Part shown: positions 35,343 through 44,099 of the stretch, in pieces
How positions within the stretch are numbered: the stretch's first letter is position 1
How the letters are laid out: every line of letters starts with the position of its first letter
Source of the DNA: Saccharothrix violaceirubra
Lineage (GTDB): Bacteria; Actinomycetota; Actinomycetes; Mycobacteriales; Pseudonocardiaceae
Direction: 5' to 3'
DNA length: 64,000 bases
Assembly (NCBI RefSeq): GCF_014203755.1
Contig: NZ_JACHJS010000001.1
Span: forward strand, 4,402,001 to 4,466,000
The notes under the pieces: model-generated
The model's database searches: none
What the model saw: only the letters and a program-made list of their open reading frames with translations
Told to the model about the DNA's origin: nothing
Translations under genes and position numbers: made by a program

Positions 35343-35768
35343 TCAGGTCAGGTCGTTGGAGATGAGGTGGGTCAACGCCTCGTCCACGTCGACCCACAGG
35401 TGCTCGTTGCCCGGCACCACGACGTCGTACGTGCGGTCGAGGAAGTCGGCCAGTTCCTGGGCCGACGCCTCGAACATGGCGTGACCCGACGGCGAACTGA
35501 GCTCGATCACCACGACCTCCGGGTCGTCGGTGGCCGGTCGGATGCGCACGTCACCGTCGCCGGCGTCGGCGATGAGGCCGTCGGCGAGCAGATCACGGGC
35601 GAACACCCATTCCACCCAGCCCGCGCGGCCGGTGCGGAACGCGGCCACCACCGCGTACGGGTCTTTGGTGTCATACCTGAGTTCGACCTGGACCGGAACA
35701 GCGGGAGTCCGGGGAGCCAGCAGGTCGAACACCGCTGTAGAGCGGAGCGTCACGTGGTCGTTGCGCAT
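35343..35768 (-). CDS. ssgB: SsgA/SsgB-family sporulation and cell-division regulator
   Basis: A 141-residue actinomycete-specific protein. Known SsgB positions FtsZ for sporulation septation at the inner membrane face. The family pattern covers the whole protein: RSTAVFDLLAPRTPAVPVQV, ELRYDTKDPYAVVAAF, GWVEWVFARDLLADGL, and the terminal DFLDRTYDVVVPGNEH. The length matches SsgB (about 137-145). ATG 35768 gives the conserved N-terminus MRNDHVTLRSTAVFD; the frame extends upstream without homology. The SsgB (rather than SsgA) assignment rests on this N-terminus and a backbone location beside tRNA genes. Confidence 0.88.
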   Translation of the reverse strand: MRNDHVTLRSTAVFDLLAPRTPAVPVQVELRYDTKDPYAVVAAFRTGRAGWVEWVFARDLLADGLIADAGDGDVRIRPATDDPEVVVIELSSPSGHAMFEASAQELADFLDRTYDVVVPGNEHLWVDVDEALTHLISNDLT

Positions 35769-36011
35769 CGTCGTTACCCTCTTCTCCCTTCCCGGTCTCA
35801 GGAAACGACCGAGGTCTCCAGTTGTGACGGGTTTGTGGCGAGGAACGCTCGGGAACTCGGGTTTTATCACCCGTCCGGGCCAGTTGAACTTCGCTGGGCG
35901 ACCGGATCGCTGCGTTCCGTGTCCACGGGGGACCCCTCGACCCATCTTGCTGGGTTTAACCTGAACCCGGTACCGGCTGTTGCGCGAATGTTGGACGTGA
36001 GGACTTCTCTC

Positions 36012-36659
36012 GTGGCTGACTCACCCGCCCCGGCGCCCCGACGTACTCCCGGCGACAGACCGTCCGACGTGGACCTGGTCGCACGGGTGACAGCGGGCGA
36101 TCGCGGCGCGTTCGGCGAACTTTACGACCGTTATGCCAGACCGGCCTATTCCCTGGCCCGTCGCATCTGCGTCGACCAGGGCCTGGCGGAGGACGTCGTC
36201 CAAGAGGCGTTCCTCTCGTTGTGGCGCAATCCCGGCGGCTACGACCGGTCACGCGGCGGTTTCGGCACGTGGCTGATGACGGTGGTGCACCACCGCGCCG
36301 TCGACGCGGTGCGACGGGAGGAGACACGACGGCGGCGGAGCGTCCCGCTCACCGACGACGAGTCGGAACGCACCACAGAGCCTGCCGCAGGCGCAGACCA
36401 GGACGCGCTCGCGAGCGTGGTGGGTGCGGAAGTCCGAGAGGCGTTGAAGCGGCTTCCCGAAGACCAGCGACGGGTGATCGCGTTGGCTTACCTCGGCGGT
36501 TACACGCAGATAGAGGTCGCGGCGTTGACCGGGATACCGCTGGGCACGGTCAAGTCGCGCACGTTCGCCGCGATCAGGAGGTTGAGGACCACGCTGCGCT
36601 CGGTGTGGTCGGGTGAGACCGGCGAGACGCCGGGCACGACGACGGGAGCACACCGGTGA
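36012..36659 (+). CDS. ECF RNA polymerase sigma factor
   Basis: A 215-residue extracytoplasmic-function sigma factor. Region 2 spans DRGAFGELYDRYARPAYSLA to VVQEAFLSLWR, the -10-binding and core-binding part. Region 4 spans ALKRLPEDQRRVIALAYLGG to GIPLGTVKSRTFAAIRRLR. GTG 36012 is chosen because GAGGA lies 8 bases upstream; ATG 35988 is possible. Its stop overlaps the start of the zinc anti-sigma gene (GTGA), giving a regulated pair of the SigK/RskA type. Confidence 0.93.
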   Translation: MADSPAPAPRRTPGDRPSDVDLVARVTAGDRGAFGELYDRYARPAYSLARRICVDQGLAEDVVQEAFLSLWRNPGGYDRSRGGFGTWLMTVVHHRAVDAVRREETRRRRSVPLTDDESERTTEPAAGADQDALASVVGAEVREALKRLPEDQRRVIALAYLGGYTQIEVAALTGIPLGTVKSRTFAAIRRLRTTLRSVWSGETGETPGTTTGAHR

Positions 36660-37432
36660 CCGGGGAGCGGCGGGACGCGTGGTGCCCGCAGGAGGAACTC
36701 GCCGTCGGGTGGGCCATGCACACACTCGAGCCGGACGAGGAGGCGTTCTTCTCCGCGCACCTGTCGGGCTGCGCGTTGTGCGCACGCACGGTGCGGTCGA
36801 CGCAGGAGGTCACCGCCGTGATCGGCGGCTCGGTCCCGCAGTACGACCCGCCGCCGCGCCTCCGGGGAAGGCTGATGGAGGCGATCGGACACACGCCGCA
36901 GCAACACGTCGTGGCCGCACCTGTGCCCGAGGTCGTCGTGGCGCTGCGCCCGCGGCAGCCGAAGACGAGGCGGAACGTGCTCGTCGCCGCGGCGGCCGTG
37001 GTGCTCGTGGCGGCGGTCGGGATCGTCGGCGTGCGGTTCGGGCAGATGAGCGACCAGCTGGCGGACCAGGACCGGCTCCGGTCGGCGCTGGAAGTCGCGG
37101 TGGCGCCGGGGACGGACCGGGCCGTGCTGCGCGCGGAATCGGGTGAACCGATCGCGGTGCTGTTGTCGGGCGATCGCGAAGCCGCCGTGATGCCGATGGA
37201 CCTCAAGTCGAACGACGTCGCCACCCAGACCTACGTCGTGTGGGGTACCAGTGCGCCGATCCCCGTGCCGCTGGCGACGTTCGACGTGGGGTCGACAAGG
37301 GATGTGAGGCTGCTCACATGGTCGCCTGACGCGCACAAGCACCGCGGCTTCGCGATCTCCCTGGAACCTGGCCGGGCCGCGCCGTCCGCGCCCACCGACG
37401 TCGTGGCAAAGGGTGCGGTCGACCAGCAGTGA
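36656..37432 (+). CDS. Zinc-binding membrane anti-sigma factor (RskA-like)
   Basis: A 258-residue anti-sigma factor. The cytoplasmic N-terminal anti-sigma domain has the zinc motif H-x3-C-x2-C (H35, C39, C42; HLSGCALC). One membrane span lies at about 107-126 (VLVAAAAVVLVAAVGIVGV). The outer RskA-type domain follows, rich in beta strands (QTYVVWGTSAPIPVPLATF). It binds and silences the upstream sigma factor, with release by regulated proteolysis or redox change in this family. It is translationally coupled on both sides by GTGA overlaps. Confidence 0.92.
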   Translation: MTGERRDAWCPQEELAVGWAMHTLEPDEEAFFSAHLSGCALCARTVRSTQEVTAVIGGSVPQYDPPPRLRGRLMEAIGHTPQQHVVAAPVPEVVVALRPRQPKTRRNVLVAAAAVVLVAAVGIVGVRFGQMSDQLADQDRLRSALEVAVAPGTDRAVLRAESGEPIAVLLSGDREAAVMPMDLKSNDVATQTYVVWGTSAPIPVPLATFDVGSTRDVRLLTWSPDAHKHRGFAISLEPGRAAPSAPTDVVAKGAVDQQ

Positions 37433-37863
37433 GCGATGATGTGCGCATGACCACCGAACAGCGCGACCAGGCAGGGCCGAGGAAGTGGTTCAGCCGCCAC
37501 CCGGCCCTGCTGCTCACCTATCGCATCGGCGTCGGTGTGATCGGCGGCCTGGTGCTGGTGGCCGGCGTGCTGATGATCCCGTATCCCGGTCCCGGGTGGC
37601 TCGTCGTGTTCGCCGGCCTGGCGATCCTGGCGACGGAGTTCGCCTGGGCCGGGCGGGTGCTGAAGTTCGCCAAGCGCTACTACGACGCGTGGGTCGAGTG
37701 GTTGAAGCGCCAGAGCCTCTTGGTGAAGGGGCTGGTGATCGCGGGGACGTGTGCGATCGTGCTCGTGACGTGCTGGCTCCTGGGAGCGTTTTCGCTGGTC
37801 GGCAGTTGGGTAGGGCTGGACTGGGCGTGGTTGGAGAGCCCGATTTTTGGTGGGCGCGGGTGA
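37429..37863 (+). CDS. TIGR02611-family (PGPGW) membrane protein
   Basis: A membrane protein of about 144 residues with the family hallmark IPYPGPGWLVVFAGLAILAT between two hydrophobic spans, and a third span near the C-terminus (LVIAGTCAIVLVTCWLLGAF). The function of the family is not known. GTG 37429 overlaps the anti-sigma stop; ATG 37447 (MTTEQRD) is an equally good start. It is probably the last gene of the sigma operon. Confidence 0.88.
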   Translation: MSDDVRMTTEQRDQAGPRKWFSRHPALLLTYRIGVGVIGGLVLVAGVLMIPYPGPGWLVVFAGLAILATEFAWAGRVLKFAKRYYDAWVEWLKRQSLLVKGLVIAGTCAIVLVTCWLLGAFSLVGSWVGLDWAWLESPIFGGRG

Positions 37864-37919
37864 TGTTGTAGGCTATGGTCACACCGCGAGAGCGGGGCAG
37901 GAAAACAGAACAGCACCAA

Positions 37920-37991
37920 GGGCGTTTAGCTCAGCGGGAGAGCGCTTCGTTCACACCGAAGAGGTCACAGGTTCGATCCCTGTATCGCCCA
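37920..37991 (+). tRNA. tRNA-Val (CAC), adjacent to an integrase
   Basis: A cloverleaf with acceptor GGGCGTT/ATCGCCC (one U-U mismatch), D-arm GCTC-AGCGGGA-GAGC, anticodon arm CTTCG-TTCACAC-CGAAG (anticodon CAC), T-arm ACAGG-TTCGATC-CCTGT. The CCA is not encoded. The tyrosine integrase gene ends 116 bases downstream, so the 3' half is the probable attachment site of the island. Confidence 0.94.
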
Positions 37992-38107
37992 CAGTGTGTT
38001 TTTGCAGGTCAACGGCTCGTAGACGATCATCGTCTGCGGGCTGTTGGTCGTGTGTGGGAGCAAATTGGGAGCAAGTGATCTTGACCCTAATTCCTGCTCC
38101 GAAGAGG

Positions 38108-39214
38108 TCACGCCATTCTGCTCCCATACTGCTCCCACCTGGCCTGTAGTCCTTGGAGCATGGTGTCGATCATGGGGCGGGTGACGTGGGAGTAGACGCC
38201 CATGACGCCGCGGAACTTGTGGCCGATCCGTTTGTGTTGGAGGACTTCGGGGACGTGGTCTTCGATGAGCCAGGTCTTGTGGGTGTGGCGCAGGTCGTGG
38301 AAGTGCATGTGGGGCTTGATGGGCGTCCATCCGAGGGTGGTGTCGCCGTGGAGTGCGGGCAGCCAGAACCGGCGGCGGAAGTTGGACCGGCGGTGCAGGC
38401 CGCCGTCGATGCCGGTGAACACGAACTTCCTGGCCGGTGTGTCGCAGCGGTGTTCGGCGAGCAGTTCGGTCAGGAACGTCGGCAGGTGGACGGTGCGGAC
38501 GCTGGCCGGTGTCTTGGGCGGTCCGAGTTCGAGTCGGCCGCGTAGTTCGTGCAGTGCCCCGTCCTTGGCGTCGATGCGGATCTCCTGCTTGTCCAGGTCG
38601 ACCCGGTCCCACTGGAGCCCGGCCAGTTCGCCCCACCGCATCCCGGTGTAGGCGGCGGTGACGACCAGGGCGGCATTCGCGGGCGACGTCATGCGGCCGG
38701 CGATGGCGGTCACCTCGTCGGCGTCGGCGTGCGGCCGTTCGGGTTGGTCACCGGCGTTGAGCCTCAGCTTGCGGCAGGGGTTGGAGCCGATGAGCCCCTC
38801 GTCCACCGCCTCGCCGAGAATCATGGACAGCAGTCCGACCACGTCGGCGACGCTGCGGTCGCTCAACGACCGCCGCAACGTCTTCGCCCATGCCTTGATC
38901 GTCATCCGGGACAGCTCGCCCAACTCGGTCGCGGCGAACCGGGGCAGGATGTGGTTGCGCAGATGGGAGTCGTAGGTCGCCTCGGTGACCCCGCTGACGT
39001 CGTGCGCGTCGACCCACTGCGTCACCCACTCGCCGACCGACGTCTGCGCCAGACGCGGATCGACGAACCGGCCACGCCGCTGGTCGGACTCGATGTCCGC
39101 GGCCCGGTCTTCGGCATCGCCGCGTGTGGCGAAGCCTGTCTCGGACCGCAGCGAGCCGTCCGAAAGTCGGTACCGCACCCGGAATCCATCGCCGTGTTTC
39201 TCCGCCCAGGCCAT
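38108..39214 (-). CDS. Tyrosine-type site-specific integrase
   Basis: A 368-residue phage/ICE-type tyrosine recombinase. An AP2-like arm-binding start (GDGFRVRYRLSDGSLRSETG) and an SAM-like core-binding domain (residues about 60-150) precede the catalytic domain. Active-site residues are visible: Arg in AAYTGMRWGELAGL, the HxxR box HDLRHTH, His in KRIGHKF and the nucleophilic Tyr in GVYSHVTRPM. ATG 39214 follows an AAAGGCGG; GTG 39223 is an alternative. It lies beside tRNA-Val(CAC) with its excisionase just upstream, a typical integration module. Confidence 0.93.
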   Translation of the reverse strand: MAWAEKHGDGFRVRYRLSDGSLRSETGFATRGDAEDRAADIESDQRRGRFVDPRLAQTSVGEWVTQWVDAHDVSGVTEATYDSHLRNHILPRFAATELGELSRMTIKAWAKTLRRSLSDRSVADVVGLLSMILGEAVDEGLIGSNPCRKLRLNAGDQPERPHADADEVTAIAGRMTSPANAALVVTAAYTGMRWGELAGLQWDRVDLDKQEIRIDAKDGALHELRGRLELGPPKTPASVRTVHLPTFLTELLAEHRCDTPARKFVFTGIDGGLHRRSNFRRRFWLPALHGDTTLGWTPIKPHMHFHDLRHTHKTWLIEDHVPEVLQHKRIGHKFRGVMGVYSHVTRPMIDTMLQGLQARWEQYGSRMA

Positions 39215-39319
39215 TATGGCCACCGCCTTTCGTGGACACTTTCCGCCCGTGATTCGGACGGACGTACAGTGACGCTCGATACGTAGAGAAATGCAACAAT
39301 CATTTGTTCGGGGAGCGGG

Positions 39320-39607
39320 TCACCGGGCCGGGCGGGCGCCCCGAAGGACGATGAGTTCCAGGTCCTTGTCGGAGAAGCGCAGATGCTTGCCAAGGAGGGT
39401 GCAGGGAATCCGCTGCTGTCCGGCCATGCGACGGAGCCAGGACTCCCGCACCGCCAGCAGGTGGGCGGCCTGGGCCGGGGTGTGCAGCAAGCGGGCCCGA
39501 GCCGCGTGGCGAGCCTCCGCTGGCGCGGGTTCGGGTGATCCGGTCGGGTCGGCGTCGAGTTGCACGGGGGAGACGCGGGTGGTTTGCCGATCGCGGTGGT
39601 GATGCAC
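39320..39607 (-). CDS. MerR-like excisionase/helix-turn-helix protein
   Basis: A 95-residue DNA-binding protein. The C-terminal half is an excisionase-type winged HTH: LLHTPAQAAHLLAVRESWLR, RIPCTLLGKHLRFSDKDLE. GTG 39607 is chosen because GGAGG lies 7 bases upstream. It sits directly upstream of the integrase gene on the same strand and probably sets the direction of recombination. Confidence 0.85.
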   Translation of the reverse strand: MHHHRDRQTTRVSPVQLDADPTGSPEPAPAEARHAARARLLHTPAQAAHLLAVRESWLRRMAGQQRIPCTLLGKHLRFSDKDLELIVLRGARPAR

Positions 39608-39762
39608 GACTGCCCTCCGGGAGGTGGCCGGCGTTGGTGTGGGACGCCGTGGACACCCCTGAACTCCGGAAAAAGGGCCGGCGGGGGACACGTAGTAGAG
39701 GAGGTTCTTGCTTGACCGGTCGAGAAGCCGAGGGCGCGAGGGCGCGTCGAGACAAGCCTGTT

Positions 39763-39806
39763 ACTGGGGGTCAAGGGGTCGCAGGTTCAAATCCTGTCGT
39801 CCCGAC
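39763..39806 (+). other. 3' fragment of a tRNA-Pro (GGG), probable attachment-site remnant
   Basis: The sequence reads as the 3' half of a tRNA: end of an anticodon loop with GGG, the variable loop AAGGGGTC, the T-arm GCAGG-TTCAAAT-CCTGT and the acceptor strand CGTCCCG. No matching 5' half lies upstream, so it is not a functional gene. From memory it matches actinobacterial tRNA-Pro(GGG). Such 3' halves are left as att sites by elements that integrate into tRNA genes. Confidence 0.65.
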
Positions 39807-39814
39807 GGTCTGAG

Positions 39815-39860
39815 AAAGCCCGCTGTATCGGCGCGATAAGCGCAGGTCAGCGGGCTTTTT
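39815..39860 (+). terminator. Rho-independent-type terminator
   Basis: AAAGCCCGCTG pairs with CAGCGGGCTTT across a 22-base loop, followed by TTT. It lies just after the tRNA fragment, as expected for the terminator that travelled with the original tRNA gene. Confidence 0.7.
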
Positions 39861-39936
39861 CGTGCGTTTGGAATGATCTTGGCAGTGGTTACGGGGTGGT
39901 AACGAAACGATCTTTGAGGGTGCTTTGAAGGAGCGG

Positions 39937-39965
39937 ATCAGGAGCGACTCGCTCCTGATTTTTTG
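39937..39965 (+). terminator. Rho-independent terminator
   Basis: ATCAGGAGCG / CGCTCCTGAT with a 3-base loop is followed by six T residues, a textbook intrinsic terminator and rare in this GC-rich DNA. The remaining bases to 40404 hold no convincing gene and probably the pAgo promoter. Confidence 0.8.
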
Positions 39966-40404
39966 CCAGCACCATGTGGGGTCGCCACCCGTTCAGGTGA
40001 ATTCGTCGAACCTGCCCGGACCGTGCCCGACCTGCGCCAACCGGCGTTTACCGACGTTGACGGGCGGACCTGCGGGGTCAGCTGGTCGTAGGGTCGTGGG
40101 TGGTCGAGCGTGGCGGGTGTGGCTTCGTTTCAAGTGACCGTCGAGATGCTGGTCGACGTGGCGGCGCTGGGGTCGATCGCCGAGTCCGGGATGTGTTCGG
40201 TGACGGTTCCGGCATGACGGTGGAGCAGTTCCGTCAGGACGAGCCCGATGGTGTGCGCGGTGATGCGGTGGCTGTGTGGCCGCCCCGGACGCAGTCGACT
40301 GCGCAGGTGCGGAGGTCCTCGACACGCAGTACTCCGCCCGGAGACCGGCGGGCAATGGCGCGAGTTGCCCCGGAATTGTCGGGGTGACGTCGTAGCCTCA
40401 GGTG

Positions 40405-42717
40405 ATGGGGTACTCCGGAGATCGTCCAGCGTCGGCGGGCCGTGGGGGTCCGTTGTTGTTCACTAACTTCCTGCCGGTCCGGTTCGCAGGTCAGGTGGGT
40501 GCCGGTGTGCTGCCCTACGAGTCTGCGGGCCATCTTGAGGATCTCCGCAGTCGGCTCCGCGAGTCTCATGTGGTCGTCCGGGATCGAAACGACGTCGTGT
40601 GCGTTCCACTGGCAGAGGGTGTCGAGCAGGTCGGTGAGCGCAGGGTGATCGCCTCCGCCGTGCGTGACGTGCTGCTGCAGACCCGGCTGCTCGAAGAGTG
40701 CCTCAGGCGCATCCTTACGTTGGAGTGGAAATACCTGCTCAGGCTTGAGCGTCCAGTGCGCTTCGTTTCGAGGCTGGGCGGCAAGGATCTCGTGGAGCGG
40801 GCGTTGGGCCGGGGCATCGACGGGTTGCACGTGTATCCGGAGTATTCGCTGGACGTCCGCCGCAGCGGACCGCGTGAGTACCCCGGCGTGGTGATCGGGA
40901 GAAAGACCCGCTACGAGATTGATCTTCCCGTGGAAGTCCTGTTGCGACGTGGTGTTCCGATGGTCGGGGTCTACGTGCTGGCGGAGTCGGAGTCGGCGCG
41001 TGCCTGGCCGTCCCAGGACTCGCACGCGCGGCGCAAGCTGGTCGGCCGGGTGGCCGATGTGGTCGACGGCAAGCTGCTCGTGCAGTCGCGGGAGGGTGAG
41101 GTGAAGCTCGACGCTGCGCGCACGTGGATCGAGTCCAGTCTGGCCAACTTCCAGACAGTGCTCCGGAAGGCGTGCGGGCGGTCGTTCGAGCGTGATCTGG
41201 CCGCGCTGGACGACACGATCGCCGCGTTCAACAACGCCGAGCGGCGCATCGCGGACACGGATAGGATCGCTACCGCATTGCTGGAGCGCGGACCGCTCGA
41301 CGTCGCGGCCGGGATGACGGCGTACCTGGCCAGGCCGCTGCGGTTGAAGGGCAACCAGCATCCGCACGTGCGCACCTTGAGCGAGCCGACCTTCGTGTTC
41401 GACCAGTCCGGGGACAAGACGGATCGGTACCCGGAAGCCGGGCTGAACAGGTTCGGTCCTTTCGACACGGAGTCGTTCACCCCGAAAGCGCCCACGATCG
41501 CCGTCGTGGTCCCCCGCCGGTTCCAAGGCCGCGTGGAGACCTTCCTCACCAGGTTCCGCGACGGTGTCCGCGGTTCATCCGCCTTCCCCGAAGGGTTCGT
41601 CCGAAAGTTTCGCCTGACCGACTGCACCTTCACCCTCACTGCCTTCGACGGCGATGTGCAGGACGCGAGCGCCTACAAGCGCGCCTGTCTGAACGCGCTG
41701 GATACCAAGGAGAAGATCGACCTCGCGTTCGTCTTCACCAGCGCTGCCCAGGAGCACCTGACGGGCAACGAGAGTCCATACCTGGTGTCCAAGTCGACCT
41801 TCATGAGCCAGTCGATCGCGGTCCAGGAGTTCCAGGTCGAGAACATCACGGACAGCCCCGGCATCGCCTACCCGCTGAGCACGATGGCGCTCGCCGTCTA
41901 CGCCAAACTGGGAGGGACGCCGTTCGCGATCAAGGACAACGGCCGGCCGACCAGGCGAGAGCTGATCTTCGGCATCGGCAGCGCGCAGGTGTTCGAGGAC
42001 CGGTTGGGAAAGGGGGAGCGCGTCGTCGGGATCACCACCGTCTTCAACGCCGACGGCACCTACCTCGTGTCGAACGCGACCAGGGAGGCGCCGTACGAGC
42101 AGTATCCGAAGGCGCTGCAGGACGCCTTGCGGGCGTGCCTCAACGAGATCAAGGGGCGTCAGGGGTGGAAGTCCAACGACTTCATCCGACTGGTCTTCCA
42201 CGTCTTCAAACTCCTGAAAGACGAAGAGGCCCAAGCCATCAAGGAGCTCGTGGAGGGTCTCACGGCGGACTTCGCCGGCGTCGAGTTCGCGTTCGTGACC
42301 GTCGTCGACGACCACCCGTGGATGATCCTCGACGAGAACGCCAGAGGGATCAGCGCGGGGAAGGGGAGCAAGGGGAAGTACGTGGCACGACGAGGTTTCG
42401 CCGTGTCGATCAGCAGGAGTGAGATGCTGGTGACGGTCAAGGGGCCCCGAGAGATGAAGAGCGAGTTGCAGGGCGCGCCGAAGCCTTTGCAGCTCAAGCT
42501 GCACCGCGAGTCCACGTTCACCGACATCGACTACCTGGCCGGACAGCTCTTCAGGCTCACGGCGATGTCATGGCGGAGGCCGTACCCCTCGACGAAGCCG
42601 GTGACCATCCTGTACTCCGACCTCATCGCCGGCCTGCTGGGCAAGCTGCGCCACGTGACGAACTGGAACTCCGACGTAATCTTCGGGAAGCTGCGCTACA
42701 GCAGGTGGTTCTTGTGA
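40405..42717 (+). CDS. Long prokaryotic Argonaute, predicted catalytically inactive
   Basis: A 770-residue Argonaute (pAgo), a guide-nucleic-acid-binding immune protein. The N/L1/PAZ-like half (about 1-340) is divergent. The MID region (about 350-500) shows the 5'-phosphate pocket pattern SPYLVSKSTFMSQSIAVQEF (Y459, K463, Q474). The PIWI domain follows and ends with the family-typical RLTAMSWRRPYPSTKPVTIL and a final aromatic/hydrophobic C-terminus RYSRWFL. The first catalytic Asp, expected in an IGIDV-like strand, is Gly in LIFGIGSAQVF (around 523-525), so slicing is unlikely. This fits the long-B clade, whose members recognise targets and activate a partner effector. The next gene, a nuclease, overlaps by GTGA. 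ATG 40405 follows a GTG in the same frame. Confidence 0.9.
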   Translation: MGYSGDRPASAGRGGPLLFTNFLPVRFAGQVGAGVLPYESAGHLEDLRSRLRESHVVVRDRNDVVCVPLAEGVEQVGERRVIASAVRDVLLQTRLLEECLRRILTLEWKYLLRLERPVRFVSRLGGKDLVERALGRGIDGLHVYPEYSLDVRRSGPREYPGVVIGRKTRYEIDLPVEVLLRRGVPMVGVYVLAESESARAWPSQDSHARRKLVGRVADVVDGKLLVQSREGEVKLDAARTWIESSLANFQTVLRKACGRSFERDLAALDDTIAAFNNAERRIADTDRIATALLERGPLDVAAGMTAYLARPLRLKGNQHPHVRTLSEPTFVFDQSGDKTDRYPEAGLNRFGPFDTESFTPKAPTIAVVVPRRFQGRVETFLTRFRDGVRGSSAFPEGFVRKFRLTDCTFTLTAFDGDVQDASAYKRACLNALDTKEKIDLAFVFTSAAQEHLTGNESPYLVSKSTFMSQSIAVQEFQVENITDSPGIAYPLSTMALAVYAKLGGTPFAIKDNGRPTRRELIFGIGSAQVFEDRLGKGERVVGITTVFNADGTYLVSNATREAPYEQYPKALQDALRACLNEIKGRQGWKSNDFIRLVFHVFKLLKDEEAQAIKELVEGLTADFAGVEFAFVTVVDDHPWMILDENARGISAGKGSKGKYVARRGFAVSISRSEMLVTVKGPREMKSELQGAPKPLQLKLHRESTFTDIDYLAGQLFRLTAMSWRRPYPSTKPVTILYSDLIAGLLGKLRHVTNWNSDVIFGKLRYSRWFL

Positions 42718-43991
42718 CCGTACCCGATGACGCGACCACCGGGCAGTTGCTCTTCAGCTCCCAGCTCGGAGTGTTCCATCGCCGGATCGACACCGAGAAC
42801 ACGCCTGGCAGCCTGCACGGCATGTTCGCCCGGCAGGTCCTCGGCGACGGCACGTCGATTCGATGGCGCGTCGAACCGGACCTCGACGCTTGGCTCAGGA
42901 CGAACGTGAGCCGATTGGAAGACGCGCCGGCGCTCGCCGTGCTGGGATATGTCGCGACGGCCCAGCCGACGCGGCTTCCGGTCTTCGCCGACGTGCTGGT
43001 GCACGGGCTTGAAGGTCTGGCCGGGCGTGATCCGTACCCTGGCGACCGCGTGACCCCGCTGTACTCGGCAGGAATCGTTCTCGGGCTGCATCTCGCCGCG
43101 CGGGCGGTGCAGGACCGCGTGCCGCAGTTCCTGACCTGGCTGCGGAAGGCGCTCAGCCACCCGATGAGGGAACCCAACGACCCGTGGCTCGATCTGATGC
43201 ATCAGCACGTCCTCGCCGAGCTGACCGGTGAACCGGCTTCGTTGCCGGTGTTGGCGGGGCTGGCCGACCATGCGCTCGTCGCGGCGTTCTACCTTCTCGC
43301 CTCCGGTACCGGGGTGGCCAGGGACACCCCGGAGGAGCTGCGCGCCGCACAGCACCGGGCCATGCACGTATTCCTGCGCACCGATCCCGCTCATCTGGAG
43401 GTGCGGCATGCCGCTTTGTGGCTGAACTTCGCCGAAGCGGTGGCTACGGCCAGCGCGGACCAGTTGGTGATCAGCGTTCCCCAGGTGAGCCAGGTGCTCA
43501 GGCGTTTTCCTCCCGCGATGAAGCGATGGGTGTGGGACTCCGCCGAGCGTAAGGACCCCAAGTGGTGGCGGGTCGACGCCGAACGCGAGGTACAGGCGAT
43601 CCTGTGGATCATGCTCCGCGCGGTCTTCGATGACGTGGTCGACGAGGAGAACCTGCCGAAGCTCGGCCACAGCGCCTATCGCGCGGACTTCGCGCTGCCC
43701 AGCTTGGGGCTGTTCATCGAGGTCAAGTTCGTGCGCAGCAAAAGCGACTTCAAGGACGTGGAGCAGGAGGTGATCATCGACTCGATCGGCTACCTCAAGG
43801 ACAACGAGCGCTACCGGGAGATCATCGTCTTTATCTACGACGACTCGTGTTCTACGGAACATCATGACGAGACACGGCGCGCGTTGATCGATCTTCCCGG
43901 GATCGCCGACGTAATCATCGTGTCGCGCCCAGGGGTGCTTCCACCAGCCGATGAACGGAAAGCCGTGTTGTCTCCGGGCGCTGCCATGTGA
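42714..43991 (+). CDS. pAgo-associated PD-(D/E)XK nuclease effector (DpnII/MboI-like domain)
   Basis: A 425-residue protein. The N-terminal 290 residues are helical and unrecognised, possibly the Argonaute-contacting part. The C-terminal domain is a restriction-endonuclease fold of the DpnII/MboI type: YRADFALPSLGLFIEVKFV gives the core D325...E336-x-K338, followed by EVIIDSIGYLKDNERYREII and VFIYDD. A GTG start overlaps the pAgo stop (GTGA), so both are made in tandem. Established work on long-B pAgo systems describes associated nucleases (BPAN type) that degrade DNA after target recognition and cause abortive infection. This pair matches that layout. The nuclease residues look intact while the pAgo slicer site does not. 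Confidence 0.88.
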   Translation: MTVPDDATTGQLLFSSQLGVFHRRIDTENTPGSLHGMFARQVLGDGTSIRWRVEPDLDAWLRTNVSRLEDAPALAVLGYVATAQPTRLPVFADVLVHGLEGLAGRDPYPGDRVTPLYSAGIVLGLHLAARAVQDRVPQFLTWLRKALSHPMREPNDPWLDLMHQHVLAELTGEPASLPVLAGLADHALVAAFYLLASGTGVARDTPEELRAAQHRAMHVFLRTDPAHLEVRHAALWLNFAEAVATASADQLVISVPQVSQVLRRFPPAMKRWVWDSAERKDPKWWRVDAEREVQAILWIMLRAVFDDVVDEENLPKLGHSAYRADFALPSLGLFIEVKFVRSKSDFKDVEQEVIIDSIGYLKDNERYREIIVFIYDDSCSTEHHDETRRALIDLPGIADVIIVSRPGVLPPADERKAVLSPGAAM

Positions 43992-44099
43992 CCCGCGCCA
44001 CGGCTTCACTGACTACGGTCCTGCTGACGCCACGAACACGGCCGTGCGCACGATCCGGGTCGGCATCGTGGGCACACCCTCATCCATTCAGGGACTGCG

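Noticed and set aside
39763..39806. Intact tRNA-Pro gene
   Set aside because: Only the 3' half is present. No acceptor 5' strand or D-arm precedes it, so it was reported as an attachment-site remnant.
39925..40137. Small frame upstream of pAgo as an extra system component
   Set aside because: It overlaps an intrinsic terminator hairpin and has no coding bias or ribosome-binding site.
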